Shown here: piece after piece, positions 25,512 through 33,304 of the stretch
How the letters are laid out: the number at the start of each line of letters is the position of its first letter
Numbering within the stretch: position 1 is the first letter of the stretch
Source: DATLFP01 sp035540955
Lineage (GTDB): Bacteria > Actinomycetota > Acidimicrobiia > Acidimicrobiales > CADCSY01
Direction: 5' to 3'
Assembly: GCA_035540955.1 (NCBI GenBank)
Contig: DATLFP010000077.1
Span: 1 to 39,980, forward strand
Length of the DNA: 39,980 nt
The notes under the pieces: generated by a model
What the model was told of the DNA's origin: nothing
Seen by the model: the letters and a program-made list of their open reading frames with translations, nothing else
The model's database searches: none
Translations under genes and position numbers: made by a program

Positions 25512-26300
25512 ATGACGGCCGACGCCGCCGAGCTGTTCGCGGTTGAGCAGGTCGGCCCGCTGCGGTTCCGTGCTCCCACTCATGCGTTCGGCACACCAGC
25601 GGTGTTCGGCGGCCAGCTCTTCGGACTGGCGCTGCTCGCCGCCTCGGGGACTTTCGATGGCGGCCGTTGCCGATCGATCACCGGGTCGATCGTTCGGGCG
25701 GGAGTCGCCGGCACCCCGATCGAGCTCGAGGTGGCGCGGCTGCGGGATGGCTCAGTGCAGCGCGTTCGGCGCGTCGATGTTCGCCAGGCAGGTCGTGGGC
25801 TCGTCGCGACGTGCGTGGTCTCGACGGGCACATCAGACCAGCCAATCGTCGGTTGGTCGCCGGTCACTGACCCTGCGCGCCTTGGTGAGCAGCCGGCTGA
25901 GCCGGGTCCCTCGCCGTTCCGCGACCGATGGAAGATGCACGCGTTCGACTTCGCGCACCCGACCGGTGCCCGATACCACCCGGCCTGGGTGCGGGCTCGG
26001 GTCTCGCTGCCCCAAACTGCTGACGCCGCGCTGGATCAGGCCCTCGTCGCCTTCGTGTCGGACCTCGGCATCGTTCTCGCCGCGCCGGAGCCGGGCACCC
26101 TGCGGGATGTCATGCCCGCCACCTCGGAGCACGTCGTCTGGTTCCACGCGCCGGTCGCCGCGGGCGAGTGGGTGCACGTCGACATCGACGAGGTGCGGCG
26201 GACCGATGGATCGGCACTGGTCCTCGCTTCGCTGCACCGCGCCGATGGCGAACTCGCCGCCTCCGTCGCTCAGGGCGTTGCCCTCCGCCGGCGGCGGTAG
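25512..26300 (+). CDS. Acyl-CoA thioesterase, TesB-like double hotdog
   Basis: A 262-residue protein with the TesB-like layout: FGGQLFGLALLAASGT in the first hotdog, RDRWKMHAFDF in the linker region, a second hotdog with LDQALVAFVSDLGIV, then VVWFHAPVAAGEWVHVD and LVLASLHRADGELAASVAQG. It would hydrolyse acyl-CoA thioesters, freeing CoA. It follows the terminator of the big operon by seven bases and may be expressed partly by readthrough. A weak GGCGG/CCGCC hairpin (26301-26315) directly follows its stop. Confidence 0.85.
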   Translation: MTADAAELFAVEQVGPLRFRAPTHAFGTPAVFGGQLFGLALLAASGTFDGGRCRSITGSIVRAGVAGTPIELEVARLRDGSVQRVRRVDVRQAGRGLVATCVVSTGTSDQPIVGWSPVTDPARLGEQPAEPGPSPFRDRWKMHAFDFAHPTGARYHPAWVRARVSLPQTADAALDQALVAFVSDLGIVLAAPEPGTLRDVMPATSEHVVWFHAPVAAGEWVHVDIDEVRRTDGSALVLASLHRADGELAASVAQGVALRRRR

Positions 26301-26713
26301 GGCGGACAGACCGCCATCAGTTCTCATTCGCCGTCGGCCACCTCGACTGAGCACCTCACGGCGTCGAAGCTCCCAGCGCCAACCATACAAGCGTTGCGAA
26401 TCTGGAGAGAGCAGGGCGGCGCTAGCTGTAGATCCCAGCCAGGTTCGTCAAGAGGGGTCCTTGAGGCTTTGGGACGCTGGCCGCTGCCGGGAGCGCTGCC
26501 TGCCCGAGCACAAGATCCAGTCGTCAGCGCTGCCCAGCATCTTCACGATCGGAACAGCGGACTACAGCGGCCGAGGACCTCGCGCAACTTCCATCGCGGC
26601 GGGCTCGGACCAATGGCGGGCGTGGCAGCTGCCGCGCCCACTACCCGCCGCACAATCACTACCGTCCGGCGGTGTGGCGTCCGCGAGGGGACCGTCACCA
26701 AGCGGAGGTGGCC
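26301..26713. other. 413-base non-coding stretch
   Basis: Apart from the short GGCGG-ACAGA-CCGCC hairpin at the left end and a GGAGG ribosome binding site (26704-26708) at the right end, I see no gene, RNA motif or repeat. Open frames across it are low-complexity shadows. Composition is slightly less GC-biased than the flanks. It presumably carries the promoter of the 26714 gene. Confidence 0.6.
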
Positions 26714-28021
26714 GTGAGGATCTTCGGACGTCGACAGGGAAGTCACGACACCGGGGTCCAGCCGCCGCCGCTTCGGTCGGCTGGAGCCACCGCAGGTGCG
26801 CCGTCGCTCGAGTCGCTCGCCGGCGGCGCCGACCGCATCGCCGTCGTCGATTGCGAGACGACAGGTGTCTACAACTCCGATCGCGTCGTCGAAGTCGGCA
26901 TCGTCACGATGAACCTCACCGGCGCAGTCATCGACACGTGGGAAACGCTAGTCCAACCCGAACGCGACGTCGGCGCATCACACATCCACGGACTTACCGC
27001 CGTCAGCCTGCGCGACGCTCCCGTGTTCGCCGACGTCGCCGGTGACGTCGCCATCCACCTCCACGGGGCCTGCCTGGCCGCCCACAACCTGCCATTCGAC
27101 GCTCGAATGCTCAGCAACGAGTTCACCCGGCTCGGCGCAGACCTCACCGTCCTCGCCGGCATCGACACGCTGACAGCGACGCGATGCCGTCTCGGTGTCG
27201 CGTGCGACGACCACGGCATCCAGATCGCCAACGCGCACAGCGCCCTCGCCGACGCCTTCGCCACCGACGAGCTGCTCAAGAGAGTCAGCTCAGCGTGCAG
27301 ACCCGGAAGTCCCGCCGCCGCTCCGACAACGCTCGCCCGCACCAGCCGGGCACTGCCGCGCAGCGCCACCGCGCCGGTCGTCATTCCAGACCCGCCCTAC
27401 CTGTCGGCGCTCATCGCCGACCTCGACCATGCCGGCGTCGAAGTAGCGACGCTCGCGTACCTCGAGCTCGTCGGACTCGCCCTCGCCGACCTTCGTCTCG
27501 ACGAGGCGGAGCGACACGAGCTGTCGCTTCTCGCCGCAACACTTGGCCTTGAGCCCGTCGGGGTTGCCCAAGCGCACCGCCGGTTCGTCAACGACCTCGT
27601 CGACGCTGCACTCGAGGACCATGTCGTCACCGACGACGAGCTCGACCTCATCCTGCGCGTCGCAAGCGCACTCGACGTCGACCAGTCCCGCGTCGAGCAG
27701 CGCACCCGCGCGTGCCGGTCGGTCGATACGACGGTCACACGCGCCGCCGGCATGTGCGCCGTCTTCACCGGCGACGACCCTGAACATCCTCGGTCCGACC
27801 TCATCGAACACGCAGCGATGCTCGGGATGACGATCGGCAAGGGGGTGAACAAGACCACCGATCTTCTCGTCGCCTACGAGAGGGACTCGGCCTCGGGCAA
27901 GGCCAAGAAGGCGCACACCTATGGGGTCCCGATCGTCTCCGCCCGTCAGTTCGCGACCGCGCTAGCGGGCGACGTCCCCGACGCCGTCGGCACCGGCGGC
28001 AGCCGCAAGGTCATCACCTGA
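26714..28021 (+). CDS. DnaQ-type 3'-5' exonuclease with TerB-like and BRCT domains
   Basis: A 435-residue protein starting at GTG 26714, five bases after GGAGG. Residues about 40-190 are a DEDDh exonuclease: VVDCETTG (D46, E48), AHNLPFDARML (D129) and HSALADAFAT (H175, D180). A helical segment about 230-335 (LVGLALADLRLDEAE, LVDAALEDHVVTDDELD) resembles TerB-like domains. Residues about 345-420 are BRCT-like: AVFTGDDPEHPRSDL, LGMTIGKGVNKTTDLLV and YGVPIVSARQF. Likely a DNA repair or proofreading-type nuclease. It is a stand-alone gene followed by an XRE regulator on the same strand. Confidence 0.88.
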   Translation: MRIFGRRQGSHDTGVQPPPLRSAGATAGAPSLESLAGGADRIAVVDCETTGVYNSDRVVEVGIVTMNLTGAVIDTWETLVQPERDVGASHIHGLTAVSLRDAPVFADVAGDVAIHLHGACLAAHNLPFDARMLSNEFTRLGADLTVLAGIDTLTATRCRLGVACDDHGIQIANAHSALADAFATDELLKRVSSACRPGSPAAAPTTLARTSRALPRSATAPVVIPDPPYLSALIADLDHAGVEVATLAYLELVGLALADLRLDEAERHELSLLAATLGLEPVGVAQAHRRFVNDLVDAALEDHVVTDDELDLILRVASALDVDQSRVEQRTRACRSVDTTVTRAAGMCAVFTGDDPEHPRSDLIEHAAMLGMTIGKGVNKTTDLLVAYERDSASGKAKKAHTYGVPIVSARQFATALAGDVPDAVGTGGSRKVIT

Positions 28022-28188
28022 ACCCGACTGCAAGACCACCTGGACCGTCGACACGCGAGCCGGCGCACGCTCGCAACGCCGATGTGACGACTGCGCCACA
28101 TCCGCACCCGCGCCGATCTAGCATCCGTGCGATCGAATGTTACGGATCGTCTGTAGATCGATCGTCGACATCGCGGTCGTATCAGGCG

Positions 28189-28428
28189 ATGGCCGAAGAC
28201 GACGTGCTGCGCCGCTTCGGCGAGCGGGTCCGTCAGTTGCGTCTCGCCGCCGAATGGAGCCAGGAGGATCTGGCCGAACAGTCAGGCCTCCATCGGACCT
28301 ACATCAGCGGCGTCGAGGGTGGTCACCGAAATGCGTCCGCTCTCGCGATCGTGAAGCTCGCGACGGCTCTACGAGTCGACGTAGGGGAGCTGTTCACGCT
28401 GGTGAATACTCGCCGAAGACAGCGCTGA
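28189..28428 (+). CDS. Small XRE-family HTH regulator
   Basis: A 79-residue single-domain Cro/C1-type protein starting at ATG 28189; a longer GTG start at 28084 would add 35 residues of unlikely composition. The HTH covers about 8-66: FGERVRQLRLAAEWSQEDLA, then QSGLHRTYISGVEGGHRNAS and ALAIVKLATALRVDVGELF. It resembles the truncated regulator at 1-213. It is convergent, 11 bases apart, with the hypothetical gene at 28440-28958. The target is unknown; it could be self-regulatory or an antitoxin-type repressor. Confidence 0.87.
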   Translation: MAEDDVLRRFGERVRQLRLAAEWSQEDLAEQSGLHRTYISGVEGGHRNASALAIVKLATALRVDVGELFTLVNTRRRQR

Positions 28429-28439
28429 CCGCTGCTCAT

Positions 28440-28958
28440 TCAGGGGAGGTCGGCGCGGACGGTCTCGTCGAGCTGGGCTACGCGGCGGAGCATGTCGGGA
28501 TCGCTCGCAAGCAGGTCGCGAATGGGTTGGTCGAGCACCGTCACCGCGGTGAGCCAGTCGCGATCTGGCCATCGCCGGATCGCCTCGCCGATGGCGAGTA
28601 CGAGACCTTCGCCGTCGTGGACGCGCCCGATCACTGCGGCGACGGACTCAAATGCCTGGTCGGATAGGTCGGTTCCTTGATCGAGGGTCGAGGCGAGCAG
28701 TTCGACTCCCAGGACGATTGCGTACGCGCAAGGGTCGGCGAAATAGGTGTCGTACCGAACCTCGTCGTCGTCATCGACAATGAGCAATCGGCGACGGTCG
28801 ATCAGGTCGATGTCGTCGAGTACTGGCTGCAGATCGTGAGCGTCCACGAGTGTGGCTTCTGACAGAGCTGTAGCCGCGGCCGGAACCTGGAGAAGCCTCC
28901 ACGGCAGTCGACCTTCTTCGAGGACAGCGCGCAACTGATGCTCCGAGACCGTGTCCAT
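28440..28958 (-). CDS. Hypothetical protein, acidic, helical
   Basis: I do not recognise this 172-residue protein. It is acidic and Leu/Asp-rich, with DDIDLIDRRRLLIVDDDDEV in the middle (given as IDRRRLLIVDDDDE) and ADPCAYAIVLGVELLAS after it. There is no signal peptide or membrane segment. ATG 28958 is preferred because TAGTCT stands seven bases upstream, consistent with leaderless initiation; ATG 28997 would add 13 residues. Position opposite the small XRE gene suggests an accessory-locus protein, but no toxin family is evident. Confidence 0.6.
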   Translation of the reverse strand: MDTVSEHQLRAVLEEGRLPWRLLQVPAAATALSEATLVDAHDLQPVLDDIDLIDRRRLLIVDDDDEVRYDTYFADPCAYAIVLGVELLASTLDQGTDLSDQAFESVAAVIGRVHDGEGLVLAIGEAIRRWPDRDWLTAVTVLDQPIRDLLASDPDMLRRVAQLDETVRADLP

Positions 28959-28965
28959 GGTGTGT

Positions 28966-28971
28966 AGACTA
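28966..28971 (-). promoter_or_regulatory. Candidate -10 box for leaderless transcript
   Basis: On the minus strand TAGTCT (TANNNT consensus) is followed by seven bases and then ATG 28958. That is the geometry of leaderless genes in actinobacteria. No convincing -35 is present. There is no Shine-Dalgarno sequence before this ATG. Confidence 0.35.
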
Positions 28972-29058
28972 TGCGTCACGTATCCCGCGGACCACATTGC
29001 CTGTTCGACCGCCCGGGTCTGCTCTGTGCTCAGTTGGCATGAGCGCTGTCAGAGGCCG

Positions 29059-29077
29059 CGGCTCGGTGCCCGAGCCG
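29059..29077. other. 8-bp perfect hairpin in intergenic region
   Basis: CGGCTCGG (29059-29066) and CCGAGCCG (29070-29077) form a perfect stem around TGC. It lies between two divergent small genes, so it is not an obvious terminator for either; it could be a protein-binding palindrome or a relic of a lost gene end. Confidence 0.4.
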
Positions 29078-29175
29078 GTTCGCGCTCACCCGGACCACAG
29101 GGCATAGGTCGAAGGTCGTGACTGACGAGCGCTCCCCATCCTTCGTTGAGCTCGCCGCCGGGGAACGGCAGCCCG

Positions 29176-29334
29176 GTGACCTACGCATGCGAGTGCTGCG
29201 GCCCGTGGTTGGCGGTGCAATCGCATTTCCTGCGCGACGAGCCGGGCCTCGGCGGGGCGAACGCGGCGGAGGTCCTCGACTTCATCGCCGGCTGGCAGCC
29301 GCCTCCAGGAGCCATGGAGGAGGATGATGACTGA
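29176..29334 (+). CDS. Small CxCC-containing protein
   Basis: A 52-residue protein starting at GTG 29176 after a GGGGAACGG ribosome binding site; TTG 29146 would add ten residues. It begins VTYACECCGPWLAVQ, so Cys5, Cys7 and Cys8 are clustered. It continues with GGANAAEVLDFIAGWQPPPG and an acidic tail, EEDDD. I do not recognise a family. The cysteine cluster is too short for a full zinc ribbon unless it dimerises. Its end overlaps the next gene, whose ribosome binding site GGAGG (29317-29321) lies inside it, so the two are co-translated. Confidence 0.5.
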   Translation: MTYACECCGPWLAVQSHFLRDEPGLGGANAAEVLDFIAGWQPPPGAMEEDDD

Positions 29335-29803
29335 GCACGAGATCGACTTCACCGACTGCGACACCGTGCGAGTGACCTTCACGCACGGCCGGGTCGGCAT
29401 CACCGGCTATCACCGCGGCGGCGCAACCGAGTCGGTCAGCGTCGACCTGCCGACCGCCGGCGTCGCATGGCACGACGAGCGCATCCTCGCACCAAGCTCC
29501 ATACCGGGCCTGGCACCTGAGGAGGCGATCGCCCTGGCGCTGATTACGGGCGGCGACCCCTACATCGTGCGTCGTCAGGTGGAACGGCTCGAGCGTCTGT
29601 TGCCGGAGGTGGCGTGGTCGGCGCACATGGTCCGGGCCATCGGTTCATCCATCGCGACGCGCCCTTACCGGTCGGATCGAGGCTGCGCACGACGAGGTAG
29701 AGACACTTCATCGCGGCCTGCTTGTTCGGGAAGTGTCCTCGGGATCGTGTCGCTCGGCGCATGCGGGCGCGCAGGCCCTCGAGGGTGTTGGTCGAGTAGG
29801 TGA
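29327..29803 (+). CDS. Hypothetical protein with C-terminus replaced by transposon DNA
   Basis: Starts at ATG 29327 with GGAGG at 29317-29321 and overlaps the small upstream gene. About the first 103 residues look like a real globular protein (TDCDTVRVTFTHGRVGITGY, APEEAIALALITGGDPYIV, RQVERLERLLPEVAW). From about base 29637 the frame runs antisense through the end of an IS256-family transposase, and residues after about 104 become Arg/Ser/Gly-rich nonsense up to the stop at 29803. The native end is therefore lost. No family recognised; it is probably non-functional or truncated. Confidence 0.5.
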   Translation: MTEHEIDFTDCDTVRVTFTHGRVGITGYHRGGATESVSVDLPTAGVAWHDERILAPSSIPGLAPEEAIALALITGGDPYIVRRQVERLERLLPEVAWSAHMVRAIGSSIATRPYRSDRGCARRGRDTSSRPACSGSVLGIVSLGACGRAGPRGCWSSR

Positions 29804-30078
29804 CACGGCGGATCTCGACGCGGCAGTCGAGGAACGGCACGAACTCTGCCCACGCGTTCTCCCACAGCGACGGGACGGCCGGGTAGCGGCCTGCCCGGCT
29901 AGCGCAGAACTCTTCGAGCCGAGATCTGGCATCGGCTCCGTTGACGGCGGTGTAGACGGGCTGGAGGTCTTTGGCCATCGCCGCCCAGCGCTGGCGGCTG
30001 GCGAGCCGGAAGATGTTGCGGATCAGGTGCAGTACGCAAGGTCTGCGGGGGGTCTCACCGAGGCCCTCGGGTGGGACC
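29637..30078 (-). pseudogene. IS256-family transposase remnant (C-terminal third)
   Basis: Minus-strand coding similarity runs from about 30078 to 29637. It includes CVLHLIRNIFRLASRQRW, then MAKDLQPVYTAVN, SLWENAWAEFVPFL, YSTNTLEGLRARMRRA, RSRGHFPNKQAAMKCLYL and RSLDPTGKG-SRWMNRW, all hallmarks of IS256/mutator transposase ends. The conserved Glu of STNTLE is present, but the two catalytic aspartates and the whole N-terminal two thirds are missing. Sequence upstream of CVLHL is already degraded. No terminal inverted repeats or target duplication were found. The left edge truncates the 29327 gene and the right edge abuts the methyltransferase stop. Confidence 0.85.
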
Positions 30079-30091
30079 GCCGCTCATACCT

Positions 30092-30856
30092 CTAGTGCGC
30101 TCGAACGATCAGTCGCAGACCAGCATCGAAGGTGTCGCGCTCGAGGAGCTCGCCGTGCCGTTCGTGCCAGGCGCCGGAAGCGATGTCGGCCCGCAGCCGA
30201 TCGAGGCCCTGTCGGAGCCGGGTGGGGTCGCTGAACGCGAGTCCCGATGTGGTCTGTTGCACTGTGGGGTCGAGATACGCCTCCGGCCGTCGCCAGAAGG
30301 CCATGAGGAAGCCGTCGGTGCAGTCCGCGGGGATGGGCACAGGGACAATGTCCGCAGGCTCGAGGGCGTCGACAACTTCGGCGAGAGTGAAACCTCGTCG
30401 TCGGTCGAGCTCGGCGACCTCGGGAACGTACTCCTGGACGAGCCACAGCTGTGCGTGGACATCGGGGTCGTAGGTGAGGACGACCGTTCGATCAGCGACG
30501 CGCCGAAGTTCCCTGTAGCCGGCGGCGCGGTCTTGCCAGTGGTGGACTGTGAGGAACGCGGTCGCGACGTCGAAGGTGCGGTCTCCGGCAGGTAGCGCTT
30601 CGGCGGCGGCTCGGATGACCGGAGCTGACGAACGCGGCCGCTGCCTGACCATGGTTGATGATGGTTCGACCGCGACGACGACCCGGTCTTCTGGTTCGTA
30701 GGAGCCGGTGCCGGCCCCAACATTAATGACGGTCTCGGCGTCACCGAGAGCCTGGGTGACGAGACGGGCGATACGAGGGTCTGGGCGCCGCCGACGGGCG
30801 TAGCCGTCCCCGATGTCGTCATAGACCGTGGAGCCCGCATTCAGTCGCTGGTGCAC
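30092..30856 (-). CDS. Class I SAM-dependent methyltransferase
   Basis: A 254-residue protein starting at GTG 30856. Motif I is VINVGAGTGSYEP, followed by VVVAVEPSSTMVRQRP (motif II), AEALPAGDRTFDVATAFLTV (motif III/IV, given as LPAGDRTFDVATAF) and HHWQDRAAGYRELRRV. This is the UbiE/Methyltransf_11 layout; the substrate is unknown. The stop codon sits about a dozen bases from the IS256 remnant, so the transposon fragment just missed the gene. The gene starts four bases after the monooxygenase-fold gene, with which it forms a small operon. Confidence 0.88.
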   Translation of the reverse strand: MHQRLNAGSTVYDDIGDGYARRRRPDPRIARLVTQALGDAETVINVGAGTGSYEPEDRVVVAVEPSSTMVRQRPRSSAPVIRAAAEALPAGDRTFDVATAFLTVHHWQDRAAGYRELRRVADRTVVLTYDPDVHAQLWLVQEYVPEVAELDRRRGFTLAEVVDALEPADIVPVPIPADCTDGFLMAFWRRPEAYLDPTVQQTTSGLAFSDPTRLRQGLDRLRADIASGAWHERHGELLERDTFDAGLRLIVRAH

Positions 30857-30859
30857 GCG

Positions 30860-31189
30860 TCAGCGGGAGCTGCTGGTTGATCCGAGGGTCGGCAGTCGGA
30901 GCGCGAGGACCGGCCGGTGGACGACGTGATGGTCCTCGAGCAGCGGGGCGTAGCCGTCGGGGAGAACGGATCGGCGGTGGTCGGGACCGGCGAACCGGTC
31001 GAGCGCGTTGCTGTCCCCCCAGATGGTGAGGAATAGCGAGTCGCGGCCGTCGAGGGCGCTGCCGGCCGCTGCGCATGCCACCATCCCCTTCTGCGAGGTG
31101 GCGAGGGCGATGGATTCGGTTCGCAGCTTTCGGTTCAGCTCCGCTCCGGCCCCGGGGTGGGGCGTGGCGTAGAACAGCCGCAGGATCAA
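30860..31189 (-). CDS. ABM-like (antibiotic biosynthesis monooxygenase fold) protein
   Basis: A 109-residue protein, MILRLFYATPHPGAGAEL at the start and then GMVACAAAGSALDGRDSLFL, shown here as ACAAAGSALDGRDSLFLTIW, followed by ALDRFAG. The alternation of short strands and helices fits the dimeric ferredoxin-like ABM/Dabb fold. The assignment rests on pattern only. It is first in a two-gene minus-strand operon with the methyltransferase, divergent from the 31258 operon with a 68-base shared promoter region. Confidence 0.6.
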   Translation of the reverse strand: MILRLFYATPHPGAGAELNRKLRTESIALATSQKGMVACAAAGSALDGRDSLFLTIWGDSNALDRFAGPDHRRSVLPDGYAPLLEDHHVVHRPVLALRLPTLGSTSSSR

Positions 31190-31257
31190 CGGTTCAGGTT
31201 CGATGTGGGTGATCGTCCCGGCGATCGACGGCGGCGTCGAGTGCCACTTGCGGGCAG

Positions 31258-31842
31258 GTGGCTCTAACGGTCCGCGCTACCAACGGCGAGGATGTCGAGG
31301 TGGACCGGCTGAGTTTGATGCTGGAGGTGGTGGCCCGAGTGCAGGCGCTGCCGTACGTCTGGCCCTGTCCGCCAACCGCGGCGTCGGCACGGGAGGCCGC
31401 GGTTGGTTCGTGCGCGTCGAAGCACGCGCTGCTCCGTGAGGAGCTCGACGCGCTCGGCATCGCCAGTCGGCCGATGTTCGTCGTCGGCGTCCTGGTTCCC
31501 GAGCTACTCGCGGACGATCCAGAGATCGCTGCGGGCGCCGGGCTACTGGAGGTTCACGAGTGCCTGACTGCGTCCGTGCCGGACGTGGGCCCCTGCGTGG
31601 TGGACGTGACCTGGGACCCGCCGCTGCTCGATCGCGGCCTGCTGGGGACGAGGGACTGGGACGGGAGGTCGGACATGGCGGTGGCGGCCGCCGACCCGGT
31701 GGGCTGGTGGGCGCCCGACCCGGCGAGGCTGCGCACGGATAAGGAGGCACTGCGGGCCAGGCTGTACGACGACGGGGATCGGCAGATCCGCGACCGGGTG
31801 CTGGCGGCGATGGCCGCCCGGTTCGCCGAGTGGCGCCGGTGA
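31258..31842 (+). CDS. Transglutaminase-like cysteine protein
   Basis: A 194-residue protein starting at GTG 31258. The order Cys-His-Asp of the transglutaminase/protease fold is visible: C52 in GSCASKHALLREELDALGI, H100 in LEVHECLTASV, and Asp in CVVDVTWDPPLL (D116 or D120). That arrangement is typical of bacterial transglutaminase-like domains acting as hydrolases or amidases. The C-terminal tail (DKEALRARLYDDGDRQIRD, then MAARFAEWRR) is helical. The stop overlaps the nitronate monooxygenase start (GTGA). Function in this operon is unknown. Confidence 0.65.
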   Translation: MALTVRATNGEDVEVDRLSLMLEVVARVQALPYVWPCPPTAASAREAAVGSCASKHALLREELDALGIASRPMFVVGVLVPELLADDPEIAAGAGLLEVHECLTASVPDVGPCVVDVTWDPPLLDRGLLGTRDWDGRSDMAVAAADPVGWWAPDPARLRTDKEALRARLYDDGDRQIRDRVLAAMAARFAEWRR

Positions 31843-32891
31843 CGCTCGCGGCAGGCGAGCTGCTTGCGGCGCTCGGCGTGGCGCATCCGATCGTGGGCGC
31901 GCCGATGGCGGGAGGACCAACGACCCCGGCGCTCGCAGCGGCCGTGTCCGACGGCGGCGGGTTGGGGAGCCTCGCGGCCGGCTATTCGCGTCCCGAGCGC
32001 CTGCGCGACGACCTGCGGGACGTGCGGCGACTCACTGGACGACCGTTCGCGGTCAACCTGTTCGTGCCGTCGACCCAGCAGCCGGTTCCCGTTCCCGAGG
32101 ACTTGGTCGCGGTGATCGGAAGGCTCCGCGCCGAGGTCGGCTTGCCGGAGCGTCCGGAGCTGCCGGTGCCACCGGCGTTCGACGAGCAGCTGGCGACCGT
32201 GCTGGACGACCCGCCCGCGCTGGTGTCGTTCACCTTCGGAGCGCCACCCTCCGCAGCGATCGACGCGTTGCACGCGGCAGGCTGTCTGGTCGGCGCGACA
32301 GCCACGACGGCCGGCGAAGCCGTCGAGCTCGCAGCAGGGGGCGTGGACGTGGTCTGCGCGCAGGGGGCGGAGGCAGGTGGCCACCGGGGCGGATTCCACG
32401 ACGGGGCGGGCGCGTTGGTGGGCACGATGGCTCTTGTACCGCAGGTCGTGGATGCTGTGACGGTCCCCGTGGTTGCGGCCGGCGGCATTGCCGACGGGCG
32501 AGGCGTGGCCGCGGCGCTGGCGCTGGGCGCGGACGCCGCTCAGGTCGGCACCGCGTTCCTCGCGTGCCCGGAGGCGGGCACGGCGCCGGCGTTCCGCCAG
32601 AGGATCGGCACGCTTCGCGCCGAGGATCTGGTGTTGACCGACCGGGTGACCGGCAAGCCTGTCCGGGCCGTGCGCAACCGGCTCGTCGACGAGCTCGCCG
32701 GCATCGCCCCGGTGCCGTATCCGCAGCTGCACGCCTGGACCGCTGAGCTGCGCCAGGTCGCTGCGGCGGCCGGCAAGGTTGAGCTGATGGGGATGTGGGC
32801 CGGTCAGGCGGCGTCGACGGCGGCTGCGGCGCGACCAGCGGCGGCGCTGGTCGAGGAGATGGCGGCGACTGCCAGGACGATCCTGCGATGA
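31839..32891 (+). CDS. Nitronate monooxygenase family protein
   Basis: A 350-residue FMN-dependent TIM barrel: HPIVGAPMAGGPTTPALAAA at the N-terminus (PIVGAPMAGG), VNLFVPS, and GAEAGGHRGGF with the family histidine H182. VPVVAAGGIADGRGVAAALA, shortened to VVAAGGIADGRG, and GADAAQVGTAFL form the phosphate-binding end. The family oxidises nitronates or, in some members, acts as an FMN-dependent enoyl reductase. GTG 31839 (GTGA overlap) is preferred over GTG 31830. The stop overlaps the thioesterase start (ATGA), giving a three-gene operon. Confidence 0.9.
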   Translation: MTLAAGELLAALGVAHPIVGAPMAGGPTTPALAAAVSDGGGLGSLAAGYSRPERLRDDLRDVRRLTGRPFAVNLFVPSTQQPVPVPEDLVAVIGRLRAEVGLPERPELPVPPAFDEQLATVLDDPPALVSFTFGAPPSAAIDALHAAGCLVGATATTAGEAVELAAGGVDVVCAQGAEAGGHRGGFHDGAGALVGTMALVPQVVDAVTVPVVAAGGIADGRGVAAALALGADAAQVGTAFLACPEAGTAPAFRQRIGTLRAEDLVLTDRVTGKPVRAVRNRLVDELAGIAPVPYPQLHAWTAELRQVAAAAGKVELMGMWAGQAASTAAAARPAAALVEEMAATARTILR

Positions 32892-33298
32892 GCGCCGAGC
32901 GGCCACGGGATGGCTTCGACCTGTCACCCCGGACCGGGCCTTACCTGGATCTCATTGGGCCGGTCTTCACCCGGACCGATGGCGGCTCGACGGTGGTCGG
33001 CCTGCGAGTTGACGACAAGCATCTGAATGCCAGGGGCCGCGTGCATGGCGCCGTCCTGTGCGGGCTGGCCGATATCGCGCTCGGCCGGAACGTGGCCGCT
33101 GCAGCCGGATCGGCCGAGCTGCCGGTGACGGTGTCGCTCCAGGTACAGTTCGTGACCGCCGCGGAAGCCGGCGATTGGCTGGAGTCGTCGGCGGTTGTGC
33201 GCCGGGTGGGTCGACGGGTGGCTTTCGTCGACGGTGCCGTGCATGCCGGCGACCGGCTGGTGGCCACCGCGACGGCCGTGTTCGCCATGACCGGTTGA
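32888..33298 (+). CDS. PaaI-type hotdog thioesterase
   Basis: A 136-residue single hotdog protein. HLNARGRVHGAVLCGLADIA matches the PaaI motif NxxGxxHGGxxxxLxD, with H53-G54 and D62. TVSLQVQFVTAAEAGD and VGRRVAFVDGAVHAGDRLVA are the following strands. It would hydrolyse aryl- or acyl-CoA. It is last in the operon after nitronate monooxygenase and converges with the MocR gene six bases away. Confidence 0.88.
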   Translation: MSAERPRDGFDLSPRTGPYLDLIGPVFTRTDGGSTVVGLRVDDKHLNARGRVHGAVLCGLADIALGRNVAAAAGSAELPVTVSLQVQFVTAAEAGDWLESSAVVRRVGRRVAFVDGAVHAGDRLVATATAVFAMTG

Positions 33299-33304
33299 GC
33301 CAGG

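Noticed and set aside
26301..26713. Riboswitch, tRNA or attachment site in the 413-base gap
   Set aside because: No cloverleaf, no known riboswitch core, no direct repeats; nothing beyond a short hairpin and the next ribosome binding site.
29544..30090. Intact IS256 element
   Set aside because: Only the C-terminal third of the transposase remains, the first two catalytic Asp are missing and no inverted terminal repeats were found.
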